Shown: positions 45,020 through 53,385 of the stretch, piece by piece
Layout of the letters: every line of letters starts with the position of its first letter
Numbering within the stretch: the first letter of the stretch is position 1
NCBI RefSeq assembly: GCF_003590945.1
Contig: NZ_QYUK01000008.1
Coordinates: 496,001-560,000 of the forward strand
DNA: 64,000 nt
Reading direction: 5' to 3'
DNA from: Oleomonas cavernae
GTDB taxonomy: Bacteria > Pseudomonadota > Alphaproteobacteria > Zavarziniales > Zavarziniaceae
Translations under genes and position numbers: made by a program
The notes under the pieces: generated by a model
What the model was told of the DNA's origin: nothing
What the model saw: only the letters and a program-made list of their open reading frames with translations
Database searches by the model: none

Positions 45020-45764
45020 GCCGGTCGGCATCCAGGAAGGTGATGATGGCCTTGCGCGTCAGGTCGATGTGCAGGCGCATCATCTCGCCGGCACGGGCGT
45101 CGTCGCGGTCGAAAATGGCATCGTAGATGTTGCGGTGATAGACATCGGCATCGGTGCGGGTGCGCACGAAGAAGCCGCCGAACGGCAGGTACATTTCGCG
45201 CCTGATGTCTTCGACCGCCTTGCGCAGCATGCCGTTGCGTGCCGCCGCCGCGACCTCCAGGTGATAGACCGTGTCGGCGGCATTGAATTCGGCCGCCGCC
45301 TCTGTCTGCGCCAGCGCCGCGTCCTTCGACCGGTCCATGCGCTGCAGGGCGGCCTCCATCCGGGCCAGATCCTCGTCGGTTCGCCGCCGGGCGGCGAATT
45401 CGGCCGCCGCCCCCTCGATCACCATGCGGTAGTCGAGCAGTTCGTTGAGGTGGGCGCGCTGGGTACGGATCCAGGCGCGCAGCTCAGCCGGATCCTCGAC
45501 ATGGGCGTCGTGGACGATCAGGCCGCCTGCAGCGCCGCGGCGCACCGACAGGTAGCCCGCCGCCCGCAGAACCCGGACGGCCTCGCGCAGGGTCGACCGC
45601 GAGACCGACAGCCGCTCCGCCAGCATGCGCTCGGGCGGCAGCTTCTCGCCGGGCAGGAACAGGCCGAGCTGGATGCAGCGCTTGATCTGCTCCGTCGCCA
45701 GTTCGTGGGCGGCAACCGGGCTGATCGGCGCCATCAGCGCCTGCTGGATCGCATCGGCTTCCAT
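45009..45764 (-). CDS. GntR/FCD-family transcriptional regulator (FadR-like)
   Basis: This 251-residue protein has an N-terminal winged helix (LPPERMLAERLSVSRSTLREAV) and an FCD domain. It binds a small organic acid and controls transport or catabolism genes. ATG 45764 follows AGGAG; the longer frame to 45827 reads through an inverted repeat. Its end overlaps the convergent PRISE-type gene by 11 bp. It is divergent from the CurA-like gene, its likely target. Confidence 0.87.
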   Translation of the reverse strand: MEADAIQQALMAPISPVAAHELATEQIKRCIQLGLFLPGEKLPPERMLAERLSVSRSTLREAVRVLRAAGYLSVRRGAAGGLIVHDAHVEDPAELRAWIRTQRAHLNELLDYRMVIEGAAAEFAARRRTDEDLARMEAALQRMDRSKDAALAQTEAAAEFNAADTVYHLEVAAAARNGMLRKAVEDIRREMYLPFGGFFVRTRTDADVYHRNIYDAIFDRDDARAGEMMRLHIDLTRKAIITFLDADRLRG

Positions 45765-45781
45765 CGCCTCTCCTGATGCCT

Positions 45782-45806
45782 CATTGGTTCTGTAGCCATA
45801 CCAATG
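45782..45806. promoter_or_regulatory. Inverted repeat upstream of gntR, putative operator
   Basis: CATTGGT and ACCAATG are perfect 7-bp arms with an 11-bp spacer, beginning 18 bp upstream of the GntR start and within the divergent promoter shared with the CurA-like gene. It could allow autoregulation. A further C5A/TG5 palindrome is at 45852-45868. Confidence 0.45.
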
Positions 45807-45851
45807 CCGGGGCGGGCTGTCGATCACCCGCTTGCCCGAGGCCGGCTTTCA

Positions 45852-45869
45852 CCCCCACCATTTGGGGGG
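45852..45869. promoter_or_regulatory. Degenerate CCCACC-ATTT-GGGGGG palindrome
   Basis: This C-rich/G-rich palindrome lies about 72 bp before the CurA-like start. With four central bases it resembles a weak version of TCCACC-N4-GGTGGA (three mismatches). The relation is only suggestive. Confidence 0.3.
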
Positions 45870-45940
45870 ATCGCCTGGGCGCGGCCTCGGCCAAGATCGC
45901 AGGGTGAAAGACGGGTGTCAGACCCGCCGTGGAGGGGCTT

Positions 45941-46993
45941 ATGGAAGCGACGGCACGCAATCTGGGGAGCAATCAGTTGACCTCGCGGTTCTGGCGGCTG
46001 GACCGCCGGCCCCAGGAAAACATCGAGGACGGCTGCCTGAGCGTGCAGACCGAGACCATCGCCCCCCTGGCCGAGGGCCAGGTCCTGCTGCGCAACATCT
46101 ATCTCTCGCTCGATGCCACCAACCGGCTGTGGATGGAAGACATCGAGGAAATGTACATGCCGCCGGTCCCCCTGGGCGCGCCGATGCTGGGCTTCACCCT
46201 CGCGCAGGTGATGGAGAGCCGGAACCCCGCGTTCAAGACCGGCCAGCTCGCCATGGGCCTGGGCCACTGGTCGGAATACCTGGTCAGCGACGGCACCGGC
46301 CTGATGCCCATGGACCGGCCCGAGGGCATTCCTCTGCCGCTGGCCTTCGGCGCCCTGGCGATTGCCGGGCCGACGGCCTATTTCGGCCTGCTCGATGTCG
46401 GCCGGCCCCAGCCGGGCAGCACGGTGGTGGTCAGCGCCGCCGCCGGCGCCGCGGGTTCGTGCGCCGCGCAGATCGCCAAGATCAAGGGCTGCCGGGTCAT
46501 CGGCATCGCCGGCGGCGCCGAGAAGTGCGGCTGGCTGAAGAACGAGGCCGGGCTCGACGCCGTCATCGACTACAAGGCCGAGGATGTTCTGGCGGCCTTG
46601 AAGCACCACGCCCCCGATGGCATCGACCTGCTCTACGAGAATGTCGGCGGCGATATCCTCGACGCCAGCCTCAGCCACATGAAGCTGGGCGGCACGGTCG
46701 TGGTGTGCGGGCTGATCTCGACCTACAACAACGGGCATTTGCAGGGCTCGGGACCGCGCATGTTCCACAACGTGATCATGAAGCGGCTGCGTATCGAGGG
46801 CTTCGTCGTGCTCGACTACCTCGCCCGCTACGGGGAAGCCTGGGCCGAGCTGATCCCCTGGCTGCGCGAGGGCAGGCTCAAGTTCCGCGTCGATGTCGTC
46901 GACGGGCTCGACAATGCCGTCGACGCCCTGCGTTCGATGTACACCGGCGCCAACCAGGGCAAGCTGATGGTGCAGATCGGCAGCGAACCCTGA
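45941..46993 (+). CDS. Zinc-independent MDR enone reductase (CurA/prostaglandin-reductase-like)
   Basis: This 350-residue medium-chain reductase lacks the zinc-binding cysteines of alcohol dehydrogenases. It starts QLTSRFWRLDRRPQENI-like, has the NADPH motif VVSAAAGAAGSCAAQIAK and DLLYENVGGDILDA, typical of the curcumin/leukotriene B4 reductase group. It reduces an alpha,beta-unsaturated ketone. ATG 45941 follows GGAGGGG closely; GTG 45929 is an alternative. It is divergent from the GntR gene and near the PRISE-type enone reductase. Confidence 0.87.
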   Translation: MEATARNLGSNQLTSRFWRLDRRPQENIEDGCLSVQTETIAPLAEGQVLLRNIYLSLDATNRLWMEDIEEMYMPPVPLGAPMLGFTLAQVMESRNPAFKTGQLAMGLGHWSEYLVSDGTGLMPMDRPEGIPLPLAFGALAIAGPTAYFGLLDVGRPQPGSTVVVSAAAGAAGSCAAQIAKIKGCRVIGIAGGAEKCGWLKNEAGLDAVIDYKAEDVLAALKHHAPDGIDLLYENVGGDILDASLSHMKLGGTVVVCGLISTYNNGHLQGSGPRMFHNVIMKRLRIEGFVVLDYLARYGEAWAELIPWLREGRLKFRVDVVDGLDNAVDALRSMYTGANQGKLMVQIGSEP

Positions 46994-47048
46994 GTGCGTT
47001 CGCCCGGCCCGGCACGAGCCTCCCGCGGGCCGGGCGAACCTGCGTGCC

Positions 47049-47516
47049 TCAGGTGATGGCGAAGACCTCGTAGGTGACACCGCCGTCGCCGATGCGCCCC
47101 TGGCCCACGGCCACCACATTGTTCAGCCAGGCGTAATCGGCGCTCCCCGTCTCGAACAGCGGGTTGGTGCGGAAATAATAGCGTGACGGGTCGACGGCCT
47201 GGGCCGCGCCGAAATCCATCACCTGGGCAAAGATTTCCGGTGGGATGACCAGCCGGCCGCCATAGCTCACGAAGATCGTGGCGCCGTCGTCGGTTTGCAG
47301 GCAGATGCGCACATCGATCGCGCCCGAGCCGTCGGCGCGCAGGCGCAGCCAGTCGCCGCCGCCCGGCAGCACTTTGCCGCGCAGGCGTGGCCCCGTGAAC
47401 GACCCGCCGGTGACATAGACAGGCAGCATATGCCCGGCCCCGGACGGGCCGATATCGATCGGCGGCGCCAGGCCGGCAAAGACGGTGAACAACAGTTCCG
47501 ATTGTAGTTGTGGCAT
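47049..47516 (-). CDS. DUF3237 (UPF0311) family protein
   Basis: This 155-residue protein matches DUF3237, a small beta-barrel family of unknown function often near aromatic or steroid catabolic genes. Conserved segments include LPVYVTGGSFTGPRLRGKVLPGGGDW and YYFRTNPLFETGSADYAWLN. ATG 47516 follows GGGAGG; the frame is open to 48293 but that part is antisense to the SDR gene. It is convergent with the CurA-like gene and divergent from the SDR at 47676. Confidence 0.82.
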   Translation of the reverse strand: MPQLQSELLFTVFAGLAPPIDIGPSGAGHMLPVYVTGGSFTGPRLRGKVLPGGGDWLRLRADGSGAIDVRICLQTDDGATIFVSYGGRLVIPPEIFAQVMDFGAAQAVDPSRYYFRTNPLFETGSADYAWLNNVVAVGQGRIGDGGVTYEVFAIT

Positions 47517-47565
47517 TGCCGCCTCCCTTGACGGCCCCCAGCATGCATGGCCGCGCTGGCAACGG

Positions 47566-47583
47566 CCCCCCATCCGTGGGGGG
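47566..47583. promoter_or_regulatory. CCCCCCA-TCCG-TGGGGGG palindrome in a divergent promoter
   Basis: A perfect 7-bp inverted repeat with a four-base loop lies between the divergent DUF3237 and SDR genes. Its four-base spacing and GC-rich arms recall the TCCACC-N4-GGTGGA elements, but the arm sequence differs. It may be an operator for both genes. Confidence 0.4.
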
Positions 47584-47675
47584 TGCCGGCACCACCGCCC
47601 CGGCCGAGATTGGGATGCTGTGTGTTGCATCGCCGTCATGGGGCGGGCCAGCCAAGAACGGGAACGGAAACAATC

Positions 47676-48491
47676 ATGACGGACAGTACGAACAACCACC
47701 GTCTCGACGGCAAGGTCGCCCTGATCACCGGTGCTGCCCGCGGCCTGGGCGCCGAGACCGCCAGGGTTCTGGCGGCGGCCGGGGCAACGGTGGTCCTCAC
47801 CGACATTCGCGACGAACTGGGCCAGGCGACCGCGGCCCAGCTCGCGGCCGACGGCGCCACGACCAAATTCCTGCACCAGGACAGCAGTCTCGAGGCCGAT
47901 TGGGTGCAGGCCATCGATGCCACGATCAAGGCCTTCGGCGGGCTGGACATCGTCGTCAACAATGCTGGCATCGAGGCTGTCTGTCCCATCGTCGACACCA
48001 CGGTCGAGACGTTCGAGCGCATCATGCGGGTGAATTCCACCGGCGTGTTCCTCGGCATCAAGCAGGCGATCCTGGCCATGCGCCCGGGCGGCGGCGCCGG
48101 CCACGGCGGCTCGATCATCAACCTGTCGTCGATTGCCGGCCTGCGCGGCTTCCCCGGCTTCTTCGCCTATTGCGCCTCCAAGGGCGCGGTGCGCCTGATG
48201 ACCAAATCCGCGGCGGTCGAATGCGCCAACCTCGGCTATGGCATCCGGGTCAATTCGATCCATCCCGGCCTGATCATGACCGACATGGGCCATGCCGCCG
48301 TCGATGGCCTGGTCGCCATCGGTTTCGTGCCCGACGCCCAGACCGCCTCGACCACCTTCGATGCCCGACAGGCCTTAGGGCTGGGCCGCCCCGCCGATAT
48401 CGCCGAAGCCGTGCTGTTCCTGGCCAGCGACGCCGCCGGCTGGATCACCGGTGTCGAACTGTCGGTCGACGGTGGTTTCGCGGCGAGTTGA
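47676..48491 (+). CDS. Short-chain dehydrogenase/reductase (SDR)
   Basis: This 271-residue classical SDR has TGAARGLGAETA (residues 18-29), NNAGIEA, catalytic Ser in LSSIAG and YCASK, and the C-terminal DGGFAAS end. It resembles the 3-alpha/beta-hydroxysteroid and cyclohexanol dehydrogenase group, though that is weak evidence of substrate. ATG 47676 is the family start. It is divergent from the DUF3237 gene. Confidence 0.86.
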   Translation: MTDSTNNHRLDGKVALITGAARGLGAETARVLAAAGATVVLTDIRDELGQATAAQLAADGATTKFLHQDSSLEADWVQAIDATIKAFGGLDIVVNNAGIEAVCPIVDTTVETFERIMRVNSTGVFLGIKQAILAMRPGGGAGHGGSIINLSSIAGLRGFPGFFAYCASKGAVRLMTKSAAVECANLGYGIRVNSIHPGLIMTDMGHAAVDGLVAIGFVPDAQTASTTFDARQALGLGRPADIAEAVLFLASDAAGWITGVELSVDGGFAAS

Positions 48492-48504
48492 ATGGCCGAT
48501 CTAG

Positions 48505-48528
48505 CCCTCTCCCCCTCGGAGGAGAGGG
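48505..48528. repeat. CCCTCTCC/GGAGAGGG hairpin
   Basis: CCCTCTCC pairs with GGAGAGGG around an eight-base loop between the convergent SDR and DUF1329 genes. It is related to the palindrome at 43896. It may end transcription from either side, though no U-tract is present. Confidence 0.55.
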
Positions 48529-48538
48529 ATCGCTTGCA

Positions 48539-49915
48539 TCATGACCCGTGGCGGACCATGGCGCTCTGGGTCAGGAAGCGGTCATAGGAGTCGGGATCGT
48601 TGGTCACCGTCTCGTAGCCGCCGGTGATCTTCTTCACCTGCTGCAGGCGGGTGATGCGGTTGGTCTGGATGTTGTGGGCATGGACATGGGTCCAGGACCA
48701 GTAGGGATGCGCCCCGTCCATGACCGATTTGCCGCCCTCGTCATAGAGCGAGAAGGCGCCGTCGAAGGAGCGGAAGGCCTTGCCCTGCCGATCGAAGCTG
48801 ATCATGCCGATGGGCAGCATGGTGCGCAGGTCGAAGGTCACCTGCTTCTTCGAGATCGGCGCCCGCGGGAACATCACCGGTTCCGCCTCGATCGTCACCG
48901 CTTCCGGCACCAGCTCGACCGCGGTATCCCAGAACGACTGGCCCTTGGCCCCGCCATGGACGCCGCGTTCCCAATTGGGCTGATCCGCCATCCAGTTGCG
49001 CGACAGCGCGGCCAGGGCCGGGCCGCGGGCGACGATCTTGTAGTTGCCCCAGGTCAGGAACGGATCGCCGGCGGCCCAGGCGTCCGACAGGTAGAGGTCG
49101 GAGCCCGGGATCAGCGGCTCGAAGCGCTGGTTGGTGGGGTAGCGGCGGATGCGCTTGAAACCCGGCAGGTAGCCATAGAGTTCGGGGAACTGGGTCTGGT
49201 CGTAGGGCCAGATATTGAGGAAGGCCGTGCCCTTCACATTGTTGGGCCAGGGGAAAATGATCGACTGGTAGCGCAGCTTGTCCTCGTGGCCCGGCAAATA
49301 GGGCTTGGGCTCCAGCACCACCCGCCCCACCGGCGCCATTTCGACCCACAGGGATTCGTAGAGATAGGCGACGGTGCCGTCGGGATCGAGGTCGTATTCC
49401 TTGATCGCATAGTTGGAAATATCGTGCCGGCCCCAGCTCAAGGTCAGGCCGGCGAAGACTTCCAGCGCCGTCTTGGCCTCGGGGAACGGGTTGCCGCCGA
49501 TCCACGGCTTGCCCTCCCGGGTGACGACATTGCCGGTCGTATCGAACTGGGCCTGGCCCTTGTTGCGCAGGGTCGCCTCGAGATACTCCCACGGGCTCAA
49601 CTTCATGATCTCGGTCGTCGCCGGCACCACTTTCAGGCGGCGGCCCATCTCCTTGATCTGGACATAGCGGATGGGATCGAGCAGATCGCGGACAAGATCC
49701 ACGTTGTCGGCCGTGATCTCGTGCCCCGTGGCGATCTTGCCCTTGGTGTAGGCATCGATCGACAGCAGCTCGTCGGGATAGGCCGCGGCGGCCGTGCCCC
49801 GTGCCGCGATGGTCGCCCACAACGGCGCCAGGACACCGGCGGCGAGGATACCCCTCGCCGCCTGGCCCAGAAAGTGACGGCGGGAAAAGCCGTGATCGTA
49901 CTTGATGACATGCAT
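48539..49915 (-). CDS. DUF1329 family protein, Tat-exported (copy A)
   Basis: This 458-residue protein has a twin-arginine signal (SRRHFLGQAARG) with cleavage near TAAAAY, then a DUF1329 domain (PWIGGNPFPEAKTA, LSWGRHD, PTNQRFEPLIPGSDLYLSDA). DUF1329 proteins have a LolA/LppX-like lipid-carrier fold and sit beside DUF1302 and RND genes. It is expected to carry a hydrophobic molecule in the periplasm. It is closely similar to the protein at 56270-57646. It is the last gene of the envelope module. Confidence 0.84.
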   Translation of the reverse strand: MHVIKYDHGFSRRHFLGQAARGILAAGVLAPLWATIAARGTAAAAYPDELLSIDAYTKGKIATGHEITADNVDLVRDLLDPIRYVQIKEMGRRLKVVPATTEIMKLSPWEYLEATLRNKGQAQFDTTGNVVTREGKPWIGGNPFPEAKTALEVFAGLTLSWGRHDISNYAIKEYDLDPDGTVAYLYESLWVEMAPVGRVVLEPKPYLPGHEDKLRYQSIIFPWPNNVKGTAFLNIWPYDQTQFPELYGYLPGFKRIRRYPTNQRFEPLIPGSDLYLSDAWAAGDPFLTWGNYKIVARGPALAALSRNWMADQPNWERGVHGGAKGQSFWDTAVELVPEAVTIEAEPVMFPRAPISKKQVTFDLRTMLPIGMISFDRQGKAFRSFDGAFSLYDEGGKSVMDGAHPYWSWTHVHAHNIQTNRITRLQQVKKITGGYETVTNDPDSYDRFLTQSAMVRHGS

Positions 49916-49933
49916 GCCCCGCCCCCAAGCCTG

Positions 49934-51712
49934 TCAGAACTGACGCGTGACGCGCAGGAAAGCCTCGCTGGCGAAGTCGAGGGTCGAGAGCGCGTTCTTG
50001 TTGTCGTCCGACGCCGTGATGATCGACGAGTAGAGATCGACCTGCCAGGCATCGTCCGGCTTCCACTTCACACCCGGCTGGAACAGGGCCCCGCCACGCA
50101 GATCGTAGAGCACGGTCAGGTCGAACCGCCATTCCAGCGTGGGCGACGGCTGCTGAATCGCCAGGGCGAAGGCGTTATAGCCATCGACACCGGTAGGATC
50201 CCGTTCGGCGGTGCCACCATAACCGTCCAGATTACGCCCAAATAGGTCGCTTTCGGACTTGTGGAGATACTGAAACACCATGTACGTTGCAGGGAATTCA
50301 TCGGTGAAGCGGTAGTACTTCTCGAGCACCAAGGCCAAGGTCCATTCGTCGCTCTCGATGGGCCTTTGCGACAGAGACGGACTGGTGAATTTCTTGTCCG
50401 GCGTATAGGACATTTCGATCCGCGCGATGAGCTGATCGAAAAGCGTGTCGGGCTCGTCCTCGAAGACGTAGTTGGCCCCGAAACCAAAGACGTTTTCGTA
50501 AGGATAGATCCGTTCGATATGGCCGCGCAGGCCGCCGGACAGGGCAAAAAACGTGTCGAGTTCCTGACCGGCCAAGGCATGATTGTTGCCGGCGTTGAAA
50601 GCGCCGAGCAGGCCCGTGAACGGCTGGAAATCATCCACCGCGGCGTTCAACCCGGCGGTGCCGTTGAGCCGGACCATGGTCGCATAGTCGAACCATTCCT
50701 GTGCCGACAGGACACCGTTGATGGGATCGACCTGGAACGGCGTTTCCGCCAGGACGGCGCCCGAACCCGGCAAGCCCGGCAGATCGGCACTGCCGCCTGA
50801 TTTTGTCCAGCGATAGATACCATCCGGGTTGCGCCGGCTGGTCGCCATGAACTGTACGCCCAGCGGCCCCATCTGGCCACGCAGACGGCCGCCAACATTC
50901 CACGACCCATCGACCTCGTGATAGCGATCATGGACGGTGAACTGGTCCGGGATCACGTTGTACGGTGTCGACGGATTGGCATTGATCGACGGGTTGAACT
51001 GCTGGACGAAGGCATCGATCTCCCAATTGTCGGTCACCTGGTAGGAGGTCCGTATGCCCAGGGCCGGCACCCGCTTGTCCGAGAATTCCTCGGCCGCCGG
51101 ATCGAGGATCAGATGGCGGCGAAGGTCGAGGCCGTTGGGCACGTCGAGAACGCGGAAGAAGATCGACTCGCCCCAGGCAATCTGCTGATTGCCGGCCCGG
51201 ATGAACAGCGGCCCGTTGGAATAGTCGAGATAGGCCGCCGGCAGATCGACCATATAGTCGTTGTCATTGATTTCCAGCAAGGAACCCCGATCATCACCAC
51301 GGATCGGCGCTTCGAAGAAACTGGTGTCGCCGTTGTCGTCGTAGACATTCCAGTCGTAGTAGCCGCGCAGGGTAAAATGCGCCTTGAGATCCGGCGAGAA
51401 GGCCGCGTCGAGGTTTAGTTCCAGCCGCGTCGCAAACAGGTTGAAATCGTTGTCCGTGCTGCGGGCCGCCCGGGTCGCCGTCGTCGGCAGGCCGGCGATC
51501 AGCGGATTCAGCGCCACGGTGACGCCGTTGTACTTGTTGCCCTGGGTATTGAAGGGATTCTCGTCGCCCGAGATCCCCGCTGCCACCTCCTGTCGCACAA
51601 AGCCCGAAAACGAGATGTCGACCGCTCTCGCCGACATCACCGGTGCGACCACCACGGTCGCGCCTAAGGCGATGCTCCACCATCTGTTGCTGCCATTGCC
51701 CCTATCCCTCAT
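49934..51712 (-). CDS. DUF1302 family outer-membrane protein (copy A)
   Basis: This 592-residue protein has a signal peptide (cleavage near SARAVD) and a DUF1302 beta-rich body (FSGFVRQEVAAG, GNQQIAWGESIFFRVLDVPN, NPDGIYRWTKSGG), ending in the terminal Phe (RVTRQF) typical of outer-membrane barrels. It probably forms an outer-membrane channel or receptor for a hydrophobic compound. It is a close paralogue of the protein at 53386. ATG 51712 follows AAGGGAG. It lies 26 bp after the 507-residue protein. Confidence 0.84.
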   Translation of the reverse strand: MRDRGNGSNRWWSIALGATVVVAPVMSARAVDISFSGFVRQEVAAGISGDENPFNTQGNKYNGVTVALNPLIAGLPTTATRAARSTDNDFNLFATRLELNLDAAFSPDLKAHFTLRGYYDWNVYDDNGDTSFFEAPIRGDDRGSLLEINDNDYMVDLPAAYLDYSNGPLFIRAGNQQIAWGESIFFRVLDVPNGLDLRRHLILDPAAEEFSDKRVPALGIRTSYQVTDNWEIDAFVQQFNPSINANPSTPYNVIPDQFTVHDRYHEVDGSWNVGGRLRGQMGPLGVQFMATSRRNPDGIYRWTKSGGSADLPGLPGSGAVLAETPFQVDPINGVLSAQEWFDYATMVRLNGTAGLNAAVDDFQPFTGLLGAFNAGNNHALAGQELDTFFALSGGLRGHIERIYPYENVFGFGANYVFEDEPDTLFDQLIARIEMSYTPDKKFTSPSLSQRPIESDEWTLALVLEKYYRFTDEFPATYMVFQYLHKSESDLFGRNLDGYGGTAERDPTGVDGYNAFALAIQQPSPTLEWRFDLTVLYDLRGGALFQPGVKWKPDDAWQVDLYSSIITASDDNKNALSTLDFASEAFLRVTRQF

Positions 51713-51738
51713 GCTTGTCGCTCCCTTTGTTGTTCTAC

Positions 51739-53262
51739 TCACTCAACAAGACCACCCAGCACCCCGCGCAGCAGGCCGCCGATCATCGGCACATCGGCAA
51801 ACGGCCCCATGGGACCGATGGCGTCCGCCAGCGGCGCCAACTCGCCCAGCAGGGGGCCGCCCGTGGCGTTCTCGATCGAACCGCCCAGCAGGCCGCCCAC
51901 CAGGCTCAAGGTCGTCTCGGTCTTGGCATCGGCACCGCCCGCCAGGAACGAGCCGGTCACGGCACCCAGCAGGTCACCCACCAACGGCACACCGGTCAGT
52001 GGCCCGCCGACAGCCAGGAAGCCGCCGCTGGCAGTCCCCAGCCCGTCGCCCAGGGTGGCGACGACCGGATTCAACGCCTCGCCCAAGGTCTCCAGCGGTG
52101 CGGCCAGGGCGCTGGTCAGGGGACCCAGCGGCCCGCTATCGATGGCGGTCGCGGCATTGAGCTGCGAGGTCAAGGGGGCTAGCACGCCGCCGGCGGGATC
52201 GACCAGGCTTTGCACCAGGCCGGTAACCGGCTCCAGCGCGGTCTGGCTGCCGAGATCGCCCAGCAGCGTGTCGACCGAATCGATCAGGCCTTCGCCCGCC
52301 ACCCCACTGCCGCCGAGCGCTGATGCCGTGCTGCCCGATGCCGTGCTGGACGATGCCGCGCTGCTCGCGCCGGCCGCATCGCCCTCGCCGGGCGACAGGC
52401 TGCCGAAGCCGTCGTTGTCGCCATTGAGCGCGCCGGCCGCCTGGGCGATCTGGCGCAGGCCGAAGCCCGGATCGCTGGTGATGAAATTGGGCCGCGTGCC
52501 GTAGCGATGACGCTCGAACAGGGTCGGGCCGTCCGACGCCTGCTTGGTGCGGTCGGTGGCGAGCAGATCATCGCCCGCGTTGAAATAGAAGCGCACGCCG
52601 GCGACGCCCAGGGCGCCGTCGTCGTCGAACACGCCGGTGGCATAGAGCGACAGGCCGGGGGAATTGCCCAGCAGGGCCTCGACCTGGACATCGCCGGCCC
52701 ATTCGCTGACCTCGTCATAGCGCACGCCGGCGCCCAGGCGCAGGTTGGGCGTGGCATAGACCGACAAGCCGGCCCGGCCGTACCAGCTGTCGGCAATATC
52801 GCCGCCCTGGTACCCGACCATGCCCTCGAGCGTGATCGTGTCGAGATAGAATTCGGCAAAGCCTGCGACCGCGTATTGCGACACGGAGTCGAGGGCGTAG
52901 CCGCCGCCGGCGATGCCGACCGAGAAACGCTGCGGGTCGCGATAGAACAGCTGCAGGGCGCCGCCGCCAAAGCCGGTATCGCCCCCCGCCACGCCGGCGA
53001 TGGCATCGGCCTGCAGGCCGCCGCGATCGCCCAGGGGGATGGCGATACTGCCGGCACCGCCGTAGATCGCGCCGTTGTCGTCGCCGCCGCCGAAGCCTTC
53101 GAGCACGAAACTGGTGCCCGCTACCGCGACCGGGCCGCCATCCTGGCCGGCGCTCGCCGACACGGGCTCGGCATCCTGGCCAAGGCCAAGACCTGCCGCG
53201 GCGCTGGCCGAGACCAGCACCGCCGAACCCAGCAGCAGGTTTGTCATCCGCATTGCACTCAT
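51739..53262 (-). CDS. Unrecognised exported protein with barrel-like N-terminus and Gly/Leu-rich tail
   Basis: This 507-residue protein is not recognised as a named family. It has a signal peptide (ending about residue 25). Residues 45-235 are rich in alternating Gly/aromatic beta-strand-like segments (GFGGGALQLFYRDPQRFSVG, GVRFYFNAG), like a small outer-membrane barrel. A Ser/Ala linker (about 300-320) follows. A tail of about 180 residues repeats short hydrophobic Gly-Pro-Leu units (LTSALAAPLETLGEAL, GGLLGG, GPLLGEL), like helical surface repeats. It sits between the two DUF1302 genes and is probably an outer-membrane or surface part of the module. ATG 53262 follows GGGGG. Confidence 0.7.
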   Translation of the reverse strand: MSAMRMTNLLLGSAVLVSASAAAGLGLGQDAEPVSASAGQDGGPVAVAGTSFVLEGFGGGDDNGAIYGGAGSIAIPLGDRGGLQADAIAGVAGGDTGFGGGALQLFYRDPQRFSVGIAGGGYALDSVSQYAVAGFAEFYLDTITLEGMVGYQGGDIADSWYGRAGLSVYATPNLRLGAGVRYDEVSEWAGDVQVEALLGNSPGLSLYATGVFDDDGALGVAGVRFYFNAGDDLLATDRTKQASDGPTLFERHRYGTRPNFITSDPGFGLRQIAQAAGALNGDNDGFGSLSPGEGDAAGASSAASSSTASGSTASALGGSGVAGEGLIDSVDTLLGDLGSQTALEPVTGLVQSLVDPAGGVLAPLTSQLNAATAIDSGPLGPLTSALAAPLETLGEALNPVVATLGDGLGTASGGFLAVGGPLTGVPLVGDLLGAVTGSFLAGGADAKTETTLSLVGGLLGGSIENATGGPLLGELAPLADAIGPMGPFADVPMIGGLLRGVLGGLVE

Positions 53263-53326
53263 GAGCCACACCCCCTGTTTGCCGCCTCTTGCCGTCGCGT
53301 CAGCCGCCCCTCACCCCGAAAAGATC

Positions 53327-53380
53327 GGGAGGGCGAACGGGGTTACGCACCGTCCGCCCTCCCCGAGTTGTCCGGGGGAG
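53327..53380. other. Overlapping mutually exclusive hairpins
   Basis: GGGAGGGCG (53327-53335) can pair with CGCCCTCCC (53355-53363). CTCCCC (53359-53364) can instead pair with GGGGAG (53375-53380). The two stems share bases, so only one can form. They lie between the DUF1302 gene (copy B) and the 507-residue gene. They could tune expression between the two; this is only inferred. Confidence 0.4.
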
Positions 53381-53385
53381 CCGGA

